A DNA stretch of 64,000 bases from Hawksworthiomyces lignivorus. Its lineage: Eukaryota; Ascomycota; Sordariomycetes; Ophiostomatales; Ophiostomataceae. The stretch spans positions 152,995 to 216,994 of the forward strand of contig NTMA01000066.1 of NCBI GenBank assembly GCA_002917075.1. The letters are read 5' to 3'. Shown here in pieces: positions 8,176 to 20,128 of this stretch (the stretch's first letter is position 1; the number at the start of each line of letters is the position of its first letter). A program made the translations under genes and the position numbers. The notes below the pieces were generated by a model. It ran no database searches. It had not been told where the DNA came from and was given only the letters and a program-made list of their open reading frames with translations.

Positions 8176-10916
8176 CGTAGAGAGAATCACGATTGCATCA
8201 GTTCGGAAAAAGACAACGTATGCGAGCACAGTGCAACCAGCGAACAGAAATTAGAAAATCCGGCATGTAAAGACTGGAATCCTTCTCTTGACAACTACCT
8301 CATTTTCCAATCACTCTGCTTATTTTAGATAACAGCTGGATGCCATTATTTACGGTTGAGCATTCATCGCATATATGTACGCCGATGCGACATGCGCAAA
8401 GTGAATGCTTTGCAGCATGCATGCGGATCCCTCGCAGGTAATAGTGGACTCTCGGCAGCGGAAACCAGTGGATTTTGACAAGAGCCGAAGCTTCCACCAA
8501 ATGAGTAGAGAGGGTGGGAGAAAACACGGCATCTCAATTTGAGAGATTTGGGTACAGATGTTTGCCCTGTGAGAGAAGACATAACAGGCGTGCGGGGACA
8601 GACGGAAGTGGGCCAAGGAGGTACAATCAGCGTTTGCTAGTTCCAAAGACAAGGAGGGGAAGCGAAATAATCTCCCCAGGTCCGAATCGGGTTGGACGAA
8701 CACTTCTTGCATCAAGACCTGGTTTGGTTTTTAAGAAGGGCCTGGGTTTTCCCGGCGAATGATCGCTGGTGAAGCCGAATCCAGATAATAGGGGAAAAAC
8801 AATTCTGCCGCTGGGGGTCCCTACTGATTTCACGCCCACCCTCTCTCGGTTTTTGAGACAAGACAGCCGATAACTACCACAGCACTCGCTAATGTTCTTT
8901 ATAAGCCTCACACTGTCGTCAAATCTTCAACCTTTCCAGACGATCTCTTTGCGTGCTCCTTGCATTGCATGTAATCTGATGTCACTCAAGCGCGATGTCA
9001 CGTGGATGCACTGAATGCTCCCTTCTTATTCTTTTAAGTAATACTGCCTTGAGACAAGCCATTTCTTGTTAGAAAATGCTTCTCCCTTTTGCCGCGTCGC
9101 TACTGTGTCGTGTGTCTAGCTACCATTCGGTTTTGGTAATCTGTAGAAGGCCAACTTGCCACAATTCAGTCACGCGAGCGTGCCTTCTGGGGCTGTGTTT
9201 CTACTTCTAAGCACTGCTAATTCACCTGGCCAAAAAATTCTGTGATAGGGAATATAGACGACAGAGTAGAATAAAAACAAAGAGGCCTTACATCTCTATT
9301 TCGATCAAATTCTAGTATTTAAGACGGCCTCAACTTTTCTTGACAGGCTGGATAAAGGGCGAACAAAAGCCACTGGAGACACTCCAAGACACAACAACAA
9401 AGATTTTGACCAGGTACAGTTCTTAAAATTGCCGTGGTCCCTTTTCTTGGAAACGCTTCACAGAAAAGACGTTTTCATTCGCTGGGGGTGGCGTTAGTGG
9501 CGTCTGCATAGTATTTGCGTCTGGCGCCAAGACAGGGGCTATGATTTGGAACCTCTTTCTTGGTCTGCGCATAGAAAAGCTAATAAGCAAAATGACCAGC
9601 TTTTAATAAATATCCATGTACGCCTATAGGCATAAGAGTGCAAGAAAGTATTCAAAGATATTCGTGAAGCGCCGCCAAATAATAGTGTACTGGCTGGTTG
9701 AGATACGTTGTTTCAAGACAAGAAAAGGACAGCCCAAATCCACTTCGTCCAGGTAGATCAATCGATCTCCTGTCTTTTTTTGCTCGTAGACTTCCTGTTG
9801 CAATAGCTCCACTGCAGATGTGTACTAGTATATTTAATTCCCCCCTGGAATACGGAGTCGCTCAGTGTTGAAATAGGAAAGGAGCAACAGCCGCCGACCG
9901 CAAAATCTACGTCACTGACACACCAACCAATGAAATATCGCGATTCGCACTTCATGCTATAAACCCTGTTTTTAAGTTTCAGGTCTCCGTCCAGGACAGC
10001 GAACGATCGAACAAGTTAGATAGGTGGAGGGGGAAGGACGAGAAGAAGCCAAAAAGCCTTCACGAATCCATAATGAAGTCAAATAAAATCAGAGCTCCGG
10101 CCGCCAACTTCAAACGTTGTTCTGGCCAAGATAGAAATCGATACTCATATCCTACTTTGTTCGCTCCTGATATGCATGCCTCCCTCTGTTCCTCCTTCCC
10201 AGCTTTGTTCTTCTCACTTTATTCCGGTTCATTTATCTCCTCACTTCCTTGCTAACCCTCTCTCTAACTTATTTTGAATGACCAATTTGTTCTCCCATTC
10301 TTCACAGCTTCATTCTCGAGCATTTGCATTTTTATCTCGGCTTCTATTCACGACGTGCCAACAGCCTCTTCTGCGTCACCTGTACTTATTGAGCATATAT
10401 CGAATCTCCTCTATTCCTACAAGAACATAAAACAATAGCGCAAACGAAAAAAAGAAATTAACAGCCCGTCAGTGGCTCCCGTCCTCTCGCTGGCCACTTC
10501 GTCACTCATCCCACCGCCAACCTACGTCTGCCTTCGCTTCTAGTATTTGTACTCACCTCAGCTCATGCTATCACCGTGCCAGCATCCTACGCAACGATCC
10601 TAAGCAACGTCTCTTGTCGCCTACTTATGTCCGGGCCAATTTTTCTCAGATAATATGTATTAATAGCCGGTCCTACGCTGTCGTCGTGGGAAAGGCATAC
10701 CACCAGCCGTTGGGGCTTTCCGCAGCATTTTTTTCCAGTCTCACAATTCTGTATACTCTGTCACTATCTTACGCCCATCAGATCTTTTATCATTCTAAAT
10801 AGCACTGCCATACCATCCGCAAAAGTAGCAGAGCTCTGCCCTGGCTGTACACATAACCCCTTCCTCTTCTCTTTGTCTCACCGCTCCTTGTCTGCAGCTC
10901 TTGTGCAACCGACATA
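8176..10916. other. Divergent intergenic region between monooxygenase and CSC1-type channel
   Basis: About 2.7 kb. The right half (10100-10916) is C/T-rich and reads like the promoter and long leader of the channel gene. No frame with family-like sequence was found. Confidence 0.55.
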
Positions 10917-13900
10917 ATGGCCAGTTCTACAAGTGCCAATTCAGCAACCACAACTCATACCTCCGCTGCTGATGCGAACAGTGGAACCGCCCAGAGCTCT
11001 GCTGGCATTAGCATCGTTGCCTTTTTCACCGCATTGTCAACTTCGCTTGTCATCTTCGGCATTCAGATAGGCTTATTCTTCCTGCTAAGGAATAAGTTGG
11101 CCCGTATATTGTAAGAACTGCTTGAGATCCCCATTTTCTTATTCTTTCTCCTTCATTTATCGTCTTCTTGACTAGCCCGTCTAATTGTTTATCTCGGCAG
11201 TAAGCCTAAGACCTACATGGTCCCGGAACGAGAGCGAACTGACCCGCCTCCCGTCAGTCCCTGGGGCCTAATTCTTGCTCTCTATCGTATAAAAGACCGT
11301 GACATCATAAAAAAATGCGGGCTTGATGCATATTTTTTTCTGCGTTATCTGCAGACCCTTCTTTTCATATTTGTCCCCATCTCTCTTATTGCTATTCCCA
11401 TTCTCATCCCCATCAACTACATTGATGGCATCGGACAGTCTTTCGGTGCAAACACTACAGAGACTAAAAATTCTTCAATTCCTACTGGTTTGGATACAAT
11501 TGCTTGGGGCAACATAAAACCCGTCAATGCTGATCGCCATTGGGCTCATTTGATCCTTGCTGTCTTGGTTATTGCCTGGGTTTGCTATATCTCGTTTTCT
11601 GAACTACGCATTTATATCAAGATCCGCCAAGATTATCTGACAAGCGCTGAGCACCGTCTACGCGCTTCCGCCAACACCGTGCTGGTTTCGGGCATCCCGG
11701 AGAAATGGCTCACAGAAGATGCCCTTCGGGGATTGTTTGATGTCTTCCCAGGAGGTATTAGGAATATCTGGCTTACCCGCGATTACACAAAGCTTCTCGA
11801 CAAGATCAACAAGCGTGATGAGATCCACAAACAACTCGAAGCTGCCGAGAGCGAACTCATACGTAATGCTAAGAAGCACCAGCTAAAAAAGCGCGCAAAA
11901 GAAGAGAAAGCAGCCAACAAGCGACGACACATGAAGCCAGTTACCAAGGCAGAACGGGAACAGCGCAATCACGATGAGGATGCACGCGCAAAGCGTATGG
12001 CTGAAGGGCCCGGTGGTGTCAGCAGCGGGAATCAGGATGTTCCACAAATTGACGACATCCAAGAGGTCGATAACAGCAGGAGTAGCAGTGATACCGAGGA
12101 TTCAAAACAGAAGCTAGGACGTCAAGAATCTGGTTTCAGAGTGCCAATAATTGGTGGAAGCCTTGCCAAAGTTAGTCATGGGCTTAAAGGCGGCGTGGCG
12201 GCTGTCGGCAAAGCCGGGCAAGGAATCATTGGTGGCGCCAGAACTCTCCAGCAGGGTGTTGACAATCAACTCGAGCGATCCAGCGGGTTTGAATTCGTGG
12301 ATGGCAACAGTAATGAGGCGAATATCTCTGGCCAATTATCGCGCCCTGTTACACGAGATACGGATCAACATCCGCGATCCACGGTGCGCATCAACGAAGG
12401 GAATGCCCACGGTCGTGGTCATCAATCAAGATCTTCCAATGTGTCGACGCTGCCTGACACTGCCAGTGCAATTAACATTTCACGACCGTCTGATGCTTCT
12501 CTAATCAACCGGCCTAATGACCCACGTACACATGGCAATACAACTCGCAAAGTTACTGATTGGGACAATGTTGTTGCCACCGAAGATAGCAAATGGTGGC
12601 AGTTCTGGAAGCCGCCAAGTGGTGCCTACGCTTCTCCAATTCCCCAAGGTTATGATGGTGACGGGTTTCCCTTTGATGCGGCAGACCACCGGAAAGAGAA
12701 TAAGCAAGGGAAATCGTTGTGGGCTACAGTACGCTCCAAAGTGCTTTGTGGAGGAGAGGATGAAGAACTTGTGGATTATCCCTCATTCCAGAATCCAGAC
12801 TATCAAGACGACGACAAAGAAGACGAAAATGCCGAGTGGACCAAATGGCTTAAGAAATCAGATCGTCCAACCCACCGCCTTCCTCTGTTCGACTGGACAC
12901 CCTCCTGGTTACCAGGCCTACCTCTGATTCATAAAAAGGTGGATTCTATTTTCTACTGTCGAAAGGAATTAGCACGCCTAAACATGGAGATAGAAGTCGA
13001 TCAACAGGATCACGAGCGGTATCCAGCAATGAATTCAGCATTCATCCAATTCAACAACCAAGTAGCAGCACATATGGCCTGCCAAAGCGTCACCCACCAT
13101 ATTCCCAAACATATGTCACCGCGGATCGTTGAGGTGTCGCCTGAAGACGTCATTTGGGATAATATGGCCATTCGCTGGTGGGATGAGTGGTTACGCACAC
13201 TCATTGTGATTGCTGTTGTTTTTGGGATGACCATCCTGTGGGCTTTTCCTGTTGCGTTCACCTCATCACTATCCCAAATCGACTCCCTAGTTAAAACATA
13301 CTCATGGCTAAGTTTTATCAAAGACAACCAAGTGACGTACAATGTCGCAAAGGCTGTTGCTGGTGTGCTTCCAGCCTTACTCCTCTCCCTTCTTTTGTCT
13401 TTCGTGCCTATCCTCCTAGGCTTGCTAGCTGGTTTCCAAGGTGCGAAGACGGGTTCACAAAAATCGGAATATGTACAAATGTACTATTTCTTTTTTCTTT
13501 TCGTCCAGGTTTTCCTGGTGGTATCCATTGCCAGCGGCGCCATCACAACTCTTCAAGACACGGTGTCGAACGTTCAAAGCGTGCCTGAAACACTAGCCAA
13601 GAACCTGCCGAGAGCGGCTAACTATTTCTTCAGCTACATGATTCTTCAAGCACTGTCAACTAGCTCTGGGACTCTTCTTCAAATAGGCGTTCTTTTTGTT
13701 TGGTACATCCTAGCACGCATTGTCGATGACACAGCCAGAAGTAAATGGCAGCGCCAGACCAGTTTGCCAACGATAACTTGGGGTTCTTTCTTTCCCGTCT
13801 ACACCAATTTTGCCTGCATTGCTTTGGTGTACTCCGTTATCGCCCCATTAATTTCTGTCTTCGCCATCATTACCTTTACGTTGCTTTGGGTTGCCAACCG

Positions 13901-14846
13901 TTACAAGATGATCTATGTCACAAGGTTTAAGATTGATACAGGCGGTGCCCTATACCCGCGCGCCATCAACCAAACCTTTACAGGATTATATTTCATGGAA
14001 CTTTGCTTAATAGGCCTGTTTTTTCTCGTACGCGATGAGAATGATAACGTCGCTTGCGCCCCTCAAGCCATTATTATGGTTGTGGTCATGGTGCTCACAG
14101 TGATTTACCAGGTTCTGCTCAATTCCTCGTTCGGCCCTTTGCTGCGGTATCTACCCATTACCTTTGAAGACGAAGCTGTGCTCCGTGACGAGGCTTTCCA
14201 GCGAGCACAAGATGGGCGACTAGGTCTACTTACAGAGGAAGATGACGTCGGTGATGAGGCGGCTACACTTAATGTAGGCGACAGCCACGCCGCGTCTGCT
14301 ACGGCTGCTACATTTATAGCAAATGGTAATGATTTGGAGTTAAAGAATTTGAAAGAGCGGGGCCACCAGAACTCGTTCGGTTTGCCCGGCCGGCTCAACC
14401 CTGTCCGTGGCATTGTGCATGCTGGCACCTGGGCGGCGCGCGGTGGCAAGATGGTTCGACAAGCAACATTTGGCAGAGCTGAAGAGAATCTGCGCACTTC
14501 ATCAGCATATCGGCAGCAGAGGCGGAAAAAAGACTTGGAGGCCCAGCGGGCAATGGGAGAAGCACTCTATGGAGGCTATCACGATGAAATTGAAGACCTA
14601 ACGCCGGAAGAGCGTGATGTGCTTGTACGAGAAGCATTCAAGCACTCGGCGCTACGGGCCCGGCGGCCTACGGTGTGGATTCCGCGGGATGACATAGGCG
14701 TCAGCGATGATGAAATTCGACACACACGTAATATGAGCGAGTTCATTTGGATCAGCAATGAAGGAACAGCGCTCGACAGCAAAGTCCGCGTCGTTTACGG
14801 CCGCGCACCGCCTGACTTTTCTGACCTCGAATTAATCAGTCTATGA
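10917..14846 (+). CDS. CSC1/OSCA/TMEM63-family calcium-permeable stress-gated cation channel, extended form
   Basis: Two exons, 10917-11110 and 11201-14846, joined in frame (ARI-F-KPKTYMVPERE) across a 90-nt intron, give 1279 residues. Family domains appear in order. An N-terminal membrane segment (about 30-60) is followed by the PKTYMVPERERT block. Two further N-terminal helices lie at about 114-136 and 180-204. A cytosolic domain then contains NTVLVSGIPEKWLTEDALRGLF. The seven-helix RSN1_7TM region (about 725-1000) includes SAFIQFNNQVAAHMACQ just upstream and KSEYVQMYYFFFLFVQVFLV. The C-terminal extension carries WIPRDDIGVSDDEI. Such proteins gate cations in response to membrane tension or osmotic stress, or act at the Golgi/plasma membrane like Rsn1/Phm7. 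The first cytosolic loop carries an unusually long charged, Ser/Gly/Asp-rich stretch (about 290-600) with a Lys/Arg/Glu-rich helix. Confidence 0.92.
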
Positions 14847-15603
14847 ACATGAAGGGACTGGCAGAGCATGCATTGCTTTTCAAAGACGACCCTTTCTCCT
14901 TTCGTCTCTTTTGTTTAACTAATGACTCCAACGATACCTGGCTGTGAGGGACAAATGGCTGGGTTGCTTTGCCCTACTATTGCAGTTGCATTGTCATGAA
15001 TGGTCGGGTTCTTCATTTCTGCTTGATAAGGACGGGGAATTTTACAAGGCGTGTTTGGTAACAGGAGGAAAAAATAGAAGAAAAAAGAAGTCGAGGTTAT
15101 TCTACGGAAGATATGACATCTTTATACTTAATATAATTCTGGGCTTTTTTTTTAAGTTAATGACTTATGATGCTTTACTTCATAATCTGTATGCTAAGTT
15201 TAATTGATAACCCAAGAAAAGAAGACAAGAGGTTGTGAATACCAATTCGCATCTAGCTCTGTAGAAGCAATTAATGACCCCTACCACGACAAACAAACTC
15301 ATGTCTAAAAATATAAAGTCGGACCTGTGGGCACGAAGGCTTGTGCCCCTGAACCGCGAAAACACCGTTGATTACACGTGACTCTACGACAAACAAGGCG
15401 GTGCTCTTCAGAGTCTAGACAGGCCAATAACAACTAAGTCATGTAGCTAGCGTTCCCACTTTTTAATATGCATTTCTTGCCGAGATCCTTCTGAGCAACA
15501 TCGAATTTTCTTGATCTTCAGACAACAGAGCAGCACGGCACATATACCTTAACACAGCTCTGTTCACAGCCAATTGACACGTGGGCCAGAAAGAAACAAA
15601 GAT
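14847..15603. other. Intergenic region between channel gene and uL23m
   Basis: About 750 bp, AT-rich after 15050. It holds the channel 3' end and the promoter of the mitochondrial ribosomal gene. No gene seen. Confidence 0.6.
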
Positions 15604-16387
15604 ATGGCGACAAAGCTAGCTGCGGCTGTCAAAGATACGGCGACCAAAGCCGGTCCCAGTTTTCGTGTTGGCGGGACAAAGGTATTCCTGTGAGTGACGA
15701 CTCGCTGATGAGAATACTAGGAAAAGAAATATGAAAAGAAGAAACTAATTTGCTTCGCTGATTAGGCCCAATCACGTTATTAAAATGCTTCCGCCGAGAC
15801 GCACTTTTTCTCCGTATTTTGCCACGTTCCAGGTGCCTCTCCGCTTCAACAAGCTCGACCTGCGTGATTACCTCTATCACGCATACGGCGTCGAAATCCG
15901 CGCTGTGCGCTCTTGGTTGACCGCTCGGAAACCGCGTCGGCGGTTTTTTGACGAAAGTGACGCAGAAGTCAAGACAAGGGATGTTGTCGCCGGCAGGGGG
16001 ACTTGGTATCGCCCACAGCCCATCAAGCGCATGATGGTTGAGCTAGTGAAGCCTTTTTCGTTTCCAGAGCCCCCCCCAGAACCCACGGAAGCGAACCGCG
16101 GTACTGATGAAGACCCTCGCAAGGACTGGGATTATAGCATGCACAAACGTGTAGCGATCCAGCAAGAGCTGCAGGAGGCCAATCAGCGACGCGTAAGCTA
16201 TGACAAGGAGTTCCGCTTGCGCATCGATGACGACCATGTGCCCAGCTTCCGGGTCGGCCTGGCGAATCAGGCGCGCAAGCTGGTGCGCGGAGAGCGGATG
16301 TGGCGCAATGATGTAGAGCTAGATGAGCGATGGGATGCGATTGAGGCCGCGGGTGCGAAGAAGAACAGCCCGGGGAGCAGCCAGTGA
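15604..16387 (+). CDS. MRP20: Mitochondrial large-subunit ribosomal protein uL23m (Mrp20/MrpL23)
   Basis: Two exons, 15604-15689 and 15766-16387, separated by a 76-nt intron, encode 235 residues. Exon 1 gives a basic, Ala-rich N-terminus (MATKLAAAVKDTATKAG) suited to a mitochondrial presequence, then FRVGGTKVFLPNHVI across the junction. Exon 2 carries FATFQVPLRFNKLDLRDYLYHAYGVEIRAVRSW, the uL23 core that sits at the peptide exit tunnel. Fungal uL23m proteins have this VFLPNHVI...FKLDLRDYL pattern. The C-terminal third (RKDWDYSMHKRVAIQQELQEANQRR) is charged and helical, as in other fungal copies. A TTG-started reading from within exon 2 alone would miss the conserved VFLPN segment, so the spliced start is preferred. 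Confidence 0.92.
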
Positions 16388-16714
16388 TGGAGAAGACGAA
16401 GACAAAGGCGTTGAGGGGAGATCACGGTCGTTTGTCTTCAAAGCCGTATTTTCTATCTTTTCCTGTTGGAAAGCTTGAGCTTTCGTCTCTCAGGTTTCTG
16501 TAAGATAAGCTGGGTTTAGTTATGAAGCATATATGTCATAAAGCTATACAACTACATTCTTTACACATGTGTTTAAGACACTTCATGTGCTCACCTATGA
16601 AAGTCTAAGTATACCTAGTTTAGCAGTCGGCATACGTAGACAATGCCATGCACCTCCGGATGAATCGCCAAACATTGGAAGCCCAGCGGTCTTTGACTCC
16701 TGGCCTCAGCTATT
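16388..16714. other. Convergent 3' intergenic region
   Basis: 327 bp between convergent uL23m and the MT-A70 gene. Nothing beyond presumptive 3' untranslated sequence is seen. Confidence 0.6.
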
Positions 16715-17980
16715 TTAACCTTCTACCGTCCACCACGACTTTTGCTGGAAGAGGAGTACCTCGTCACCCCATGCCCACCAGCCGGCGGTCAGGTTCCGTG
16801 CAAATATTTCCAGGCCAGTGATGCTACAGGCGCTGCTTCTCGCCAGATTAGTGGCATTTTGGCTTTGGAGGAATGGTGCTAGCAGCGGACGTAGATTGGG
16901 CTTGCGCGAATGAATATCAGGCACCCCAAAAATAGCGCGATTTGGGGGAAGAGAAGAAGTGCTGTTGCGGCTGGATGTTCCGATGCCGTTAGATATATCA
17001 CTTCCGGGTCGTCTTGCTAATAGCAGTTGCTCCCACGGCTTTCGCCATCGCGAGTCCATCGATACAACTGGCTCTCCGGCCGTCGTCACTTTCAGCCATG
17101 TCCATGTGGCCACCAATTCCACGCCCCAGGTGCGAAATATGCCATGCTTTGGATCTGTCAAAAGTGCTCCGCAACCTGGCTTGTTGGTGACCCAAACTGC
17201 AATAATTCCTGTCCCAGCTGCCAATTTGCCTCCAATAGGGATTCGTTCCAATAGCTCCCGCATTGCGTTCATGTCTGTGGCTGTGGCATAACCCGAATCA
17301 GGCATGTTAGCAGTCTTTTTACCACGGAACCAGTTTCTCTTTCTTTCTGCTCTTCGCCGTCGCGCAGACCGGTTGGGCCACGGAGGATCTAGCACGATAA
17401 GATCAAAGGGCGGTGCCTCAGCAATAAACTGTTCTCGACAATCTTCAATGCTACCAGCCAAATACCTGGCCGTATGCGGTATGTATACATCATCTAGACC
17501 ATGGTCGTGGCCGCTACTAGGATCTGCGAGCGCGTCTGCAGCGGCAGCCACTCCTCTTTCTACGTCTTTATCACCATTGTCTTGTGGTGCCATATCGCAA
17601 ACGTGCCGTGGAAGACACCACGGACCGCGAAAACCTGCTTGACGCAGCTCGTCCTGTGCACTTTCCACGACAGCCTTCGCTGTCAATTCAGCCAGCTGGA
17701 TCGCAGGACCATGGCTGATGCTGAACGTGCTGCTCTGGTCACGAGGCTCTTGAGGAATAGGGAATGGCTCTGCAAGTGGCGCCGCCGACAGCAACCGACG
17801 TCTTTTAGGCTGGATGCCAACAGGAGGCATTTGTCCTGAAGTCATAATGTCTGAAGTCATCTCCTGGGCCTCTTCAATGGATCGAGGTATGTCGATAACC
17901 ACGACGGTGCGAGCAGCATTTTCGAATAATATAGACGATGATGATGCCGATGACGATGGCGATACTAGAGAGGGCGACAT
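16715..17980 (-). CDS. MT-A70 N6-adenine methyltransferase, METTL4 clade
   Basis: Intronless 421-residue SAM-dependent methyltransferase. The catalytic motif DPPW is at residues 198-201 within FDLIVLDPPWPNRSARRRR. Downstream are GIIAVWVTNKPGCG, WGVELVATWTWLKVTTAGEPV, DSRWRKPWEQLLLARR and near the C-terminus FARNLTAGWWAWGDEVLLFQ. The DPPW-x-N-(R/K)-S form, the VTN strand and the final ARNL-GW-WGDEVL-FQ block point to METTL4-type enzymes rather than METTL3/Ime4 or METTL14/Kar4. In animals METTL4 methylates adenosine in U2 snRNA and has also been linked to DNA 6mA; which applies in fungi is unknown. The ATG at 17980 (MSPSLVSPSSSASSSSILFENAARTVVVIDIPRSI) matches the usual N-terminus; frame continues upstream without another ATG. 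It is divergent from LEU5. Confidence 0.88.
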   Translation of the reverse strand: MSPSLVSPSSSASSSSILFENAARTVVVIDIPRSIEEAQEMTSDIMTSGQMPPVGIQPKRRRLLSAAPLAEPFPIPQEPRDQSSTFSISHGPAIQLAELTAKAVVESAQDELRQAGFRGPWCLPRHVCDMAPQDNGDKDVERGVAAAADALADPSSGHDHGLDDVYIPHTARYLAGSIEDCREQFIAEAPPFDLIVLDPPWPNRSARRRRAERKRNWFRGKKTANMPDSGYATATDMNAMRELLERIPIGGKLAAGTGIIAVWVTNKPGCGALLTDPKHGIFRTWGVELVATWTWLKVTTAGEPVVSMDSRWRKPWEQLLLARRPGSDISNGIGTSSRNSTSSLPPNRAIFGVPDIHSRKPNLRPLLAPFLQSQNATNLARSSACSITGLEIFARNLTAGWWAWGDEVLLFQQKSWWTVEG

Positions 17981-18799
17981 CGGCCACGATCTGGCCAAAG
18001 CGGATAACAACCCTCCAGGATCCGAACCAGAGGAATTGGAGAGTAACGCCAAAAAGCGCGGATAGAGGGCGTTTCTTCAACACTAAGCGCGATCTAGAGC
18101 AGGAAAACGCGGGGGATGCACGTGCAAGGATCGCCTTGGATGTACGAGTACTTGCAGTAATGGAGACAGATGCGTACTTAGAGAGTGAAGAAAACTATGA
18201 ACCACGGCGGCTTTCGGCAATTGTCGGCTTGCAGTGATGCGTTTTACCGGGGTTAACTAACTATATGACGAGGGAGAGGGGCCGTGCGTGTGTTATTGTG
18301 CGTTGATGCAGCGGAGTAAAACTTTTTTTTCCTTGGGGCGAGGACACATGACCTGCTGCAATTACCTCATTAGTAATTTGGCATTTCGCTTATTCTGGCA
18401 GGTTTGAATGTTTCGCGCCATCCCGCCGAGATATAAGTATTACTTATCTACGTAATACTTTGCCTTTAGCTTCTTTTCCCTCTTCATTCCAAGCAAATCA
18501 TGTGTATGTCTTGCTCCTCCAGGAAATCCTGGCTGAGCCATCCCCGGAGCCGCTAGGATAGGCTTCCTAAGAAGTTTAGGCCGGCAGCAAATTTGGAATA
18601 GCCCATCTTTACCGGCTATAGAGGGCTCTTGTCCACCTAGCCCCGGCGGCACCATTTTCGCTGTTCCTGCGCCCAGTCGCCAACGTCTTGTCCAGGTTTT
18701 CTGCTCGCCAACAGCACTGCACTGCTAGGCAGACGAAATCAGCCATCAGTCATCTCCTCTCATCTATCTTTCTATCCGAGACCGTTTCTCGACCTAGGA
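17981..18799. other. Divergent promoter region of the MT-A70 gene and LEU5
   Basis: About 820 bp between two start codons pointing away from each other. The first 250 bp upstream of the methyltransferase remain open in several frames. No further gene is supported. Confidence 0.55.
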
Positions 18800-20128
18800 A
18801 TGTCATCGGCTCTCGAAAGCCATGCGACGTCTTCCTGCGCTTCTGTCCCTTCCCCTTCTATGTCGGAGATCGCCCAGCGGCCTCGGTCGCCTGAAAGCGG
18901 CACCAGCAACGCCATAACCACACCATCTGAAAGACAGATCAATCAGGGCGAACAACATAAATACAAAAGCGATGTGGCCGGGGCGAAGGCTAACCCCGAG
19001 GCGCTGCCGGGGACAGTAACGAAGCGCACAGTCGACAAGCAGAGTATAGAGTACCTCTGGCGATCCGGGGTGGCTGGTGGAGTTGCTGGAAGTGTGGTAA
19101 GTGAATGGCAATAAATATGTCCTTGGTCGTTGTCGTTCGAGTAAACTGATGCTCTCTAGGGGAAAACTGTTGTTGCACCTTTGGACCGCGTCAAGATCCT
19201 ATTTCAGGCCAGCAACCCGCAGTTTGCAAAGTATTCCGGATCTTGGGCCGGTGTTGCTCATGCCATGCGTGCAATCTATCAGCAAGATGGAATCACGGGC
19301 CTTTACAGGGGTCACTCGGCTACGCTGCTACGGGTGTTTCCCTATGCTGCGGTAAAATTTGTTGCCTATGAACAAATCCGCTCGTTTATCATTCCCCGCC
19401 GTGAACACGAGACCCCATTACGCCGCTTGCTAAGTGGCTCTCTAGCCGGCGTTACGTCTGTCTTTGTTACCTATCCTCTCGAAGTCATACGTGTCCGCCT
19501 TGCTTTTGAGACACGCCGCGATGCCCGGTCATCGTTAGTGTCAATATGCCGCCGCATCTATCACGAACAGCCCGTGGAACGCGTAGCAGTGACAGCTGCT
19601 GCAGCTGCCTCTGGATCCAAGAGTGCAGCGAGAGTAGCGGCTACGACGGTCCCTTCTTCTGCGCTGCCGCACTCTGGTCTTGTCAATTTTTATCGAGGCT
19701 TCTCGCCAACTATTCTCGGCATGCTACCATACGCTGGTATTTCCTTCCTTACTCATGACACCTGCGGTGATGTGTTACGACACCCGCTCTTAGCAAAATG
19801 GACAACACTACCCGCGCCACCAAATTCTCCACCAGATAAACCGTTACCGCTGCGGTCATGGGCAGAACTGCTCGCCGGCGGCGTTGCTGGCGTAGTGTCA
19901 CAGACTGCATCATACCCGCTTGAGGTCATTCGGCGGCGGATGCAGGTAGGCGGTGCTGTAGGTGATGGACACCGGCTACGGATCTCTGAGACGGCACGGC
20001 TGATCATGCGGGAGCGTGGTATACGGGGTTTCTTTGTTGGTCTCACTATCGGTTATGTCAAAGTGGCGCCCATGGCGGCTGCTGCTTTCTACACTTACGA
20101 ACGCCTAAAACGGTATCTCGGCATATAG
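18800..20128 (+). CDS. LEU5: LEU5: mitochondrial carrier for coenzyme A
   Basis: Two exons (18800-19096, 19160-20128; 63-nt intron) give 421 residues of the SLC25 family. Three carrier repeats show PX(D/E)XX(R/K) signatures: APLDRVKILFQA (about 105-116), TYPLEVIRVRLAFE (about 207-220) and SYPLEVIRRRMQVGG (about 348-362). The related blocks QQDGITGLYRGHSATLLRVFPYAAVKF and RGIRGFFVGLTIGYVKVAPMAAAAFYTYE are also present. These closely follow yeast Leu5 and human SLC25A42/Graves carrier proteins, which import CoA into the matrix. The exon junction (VAGSV-GKTVVAPLDR) falls in the first helix. The first about 85 residues are a polar, disordered extension. An Ala-rich insert (AVTAAAAASGSKSAARVAATTV) lies in the second repeat loop. 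Confidence 0.93.

Noticed and set aside
8350..8715. 121-codon minus-strand frame upstream of the monooxygenase
   Set aside because: No recognisable domain, and overlapping frames of similar length on both strands suggest chance.
12151..12504. 117-codon frame inside the CSC1-type gene
   Set aside because: It is a shadow frame of the channel coding sequence.
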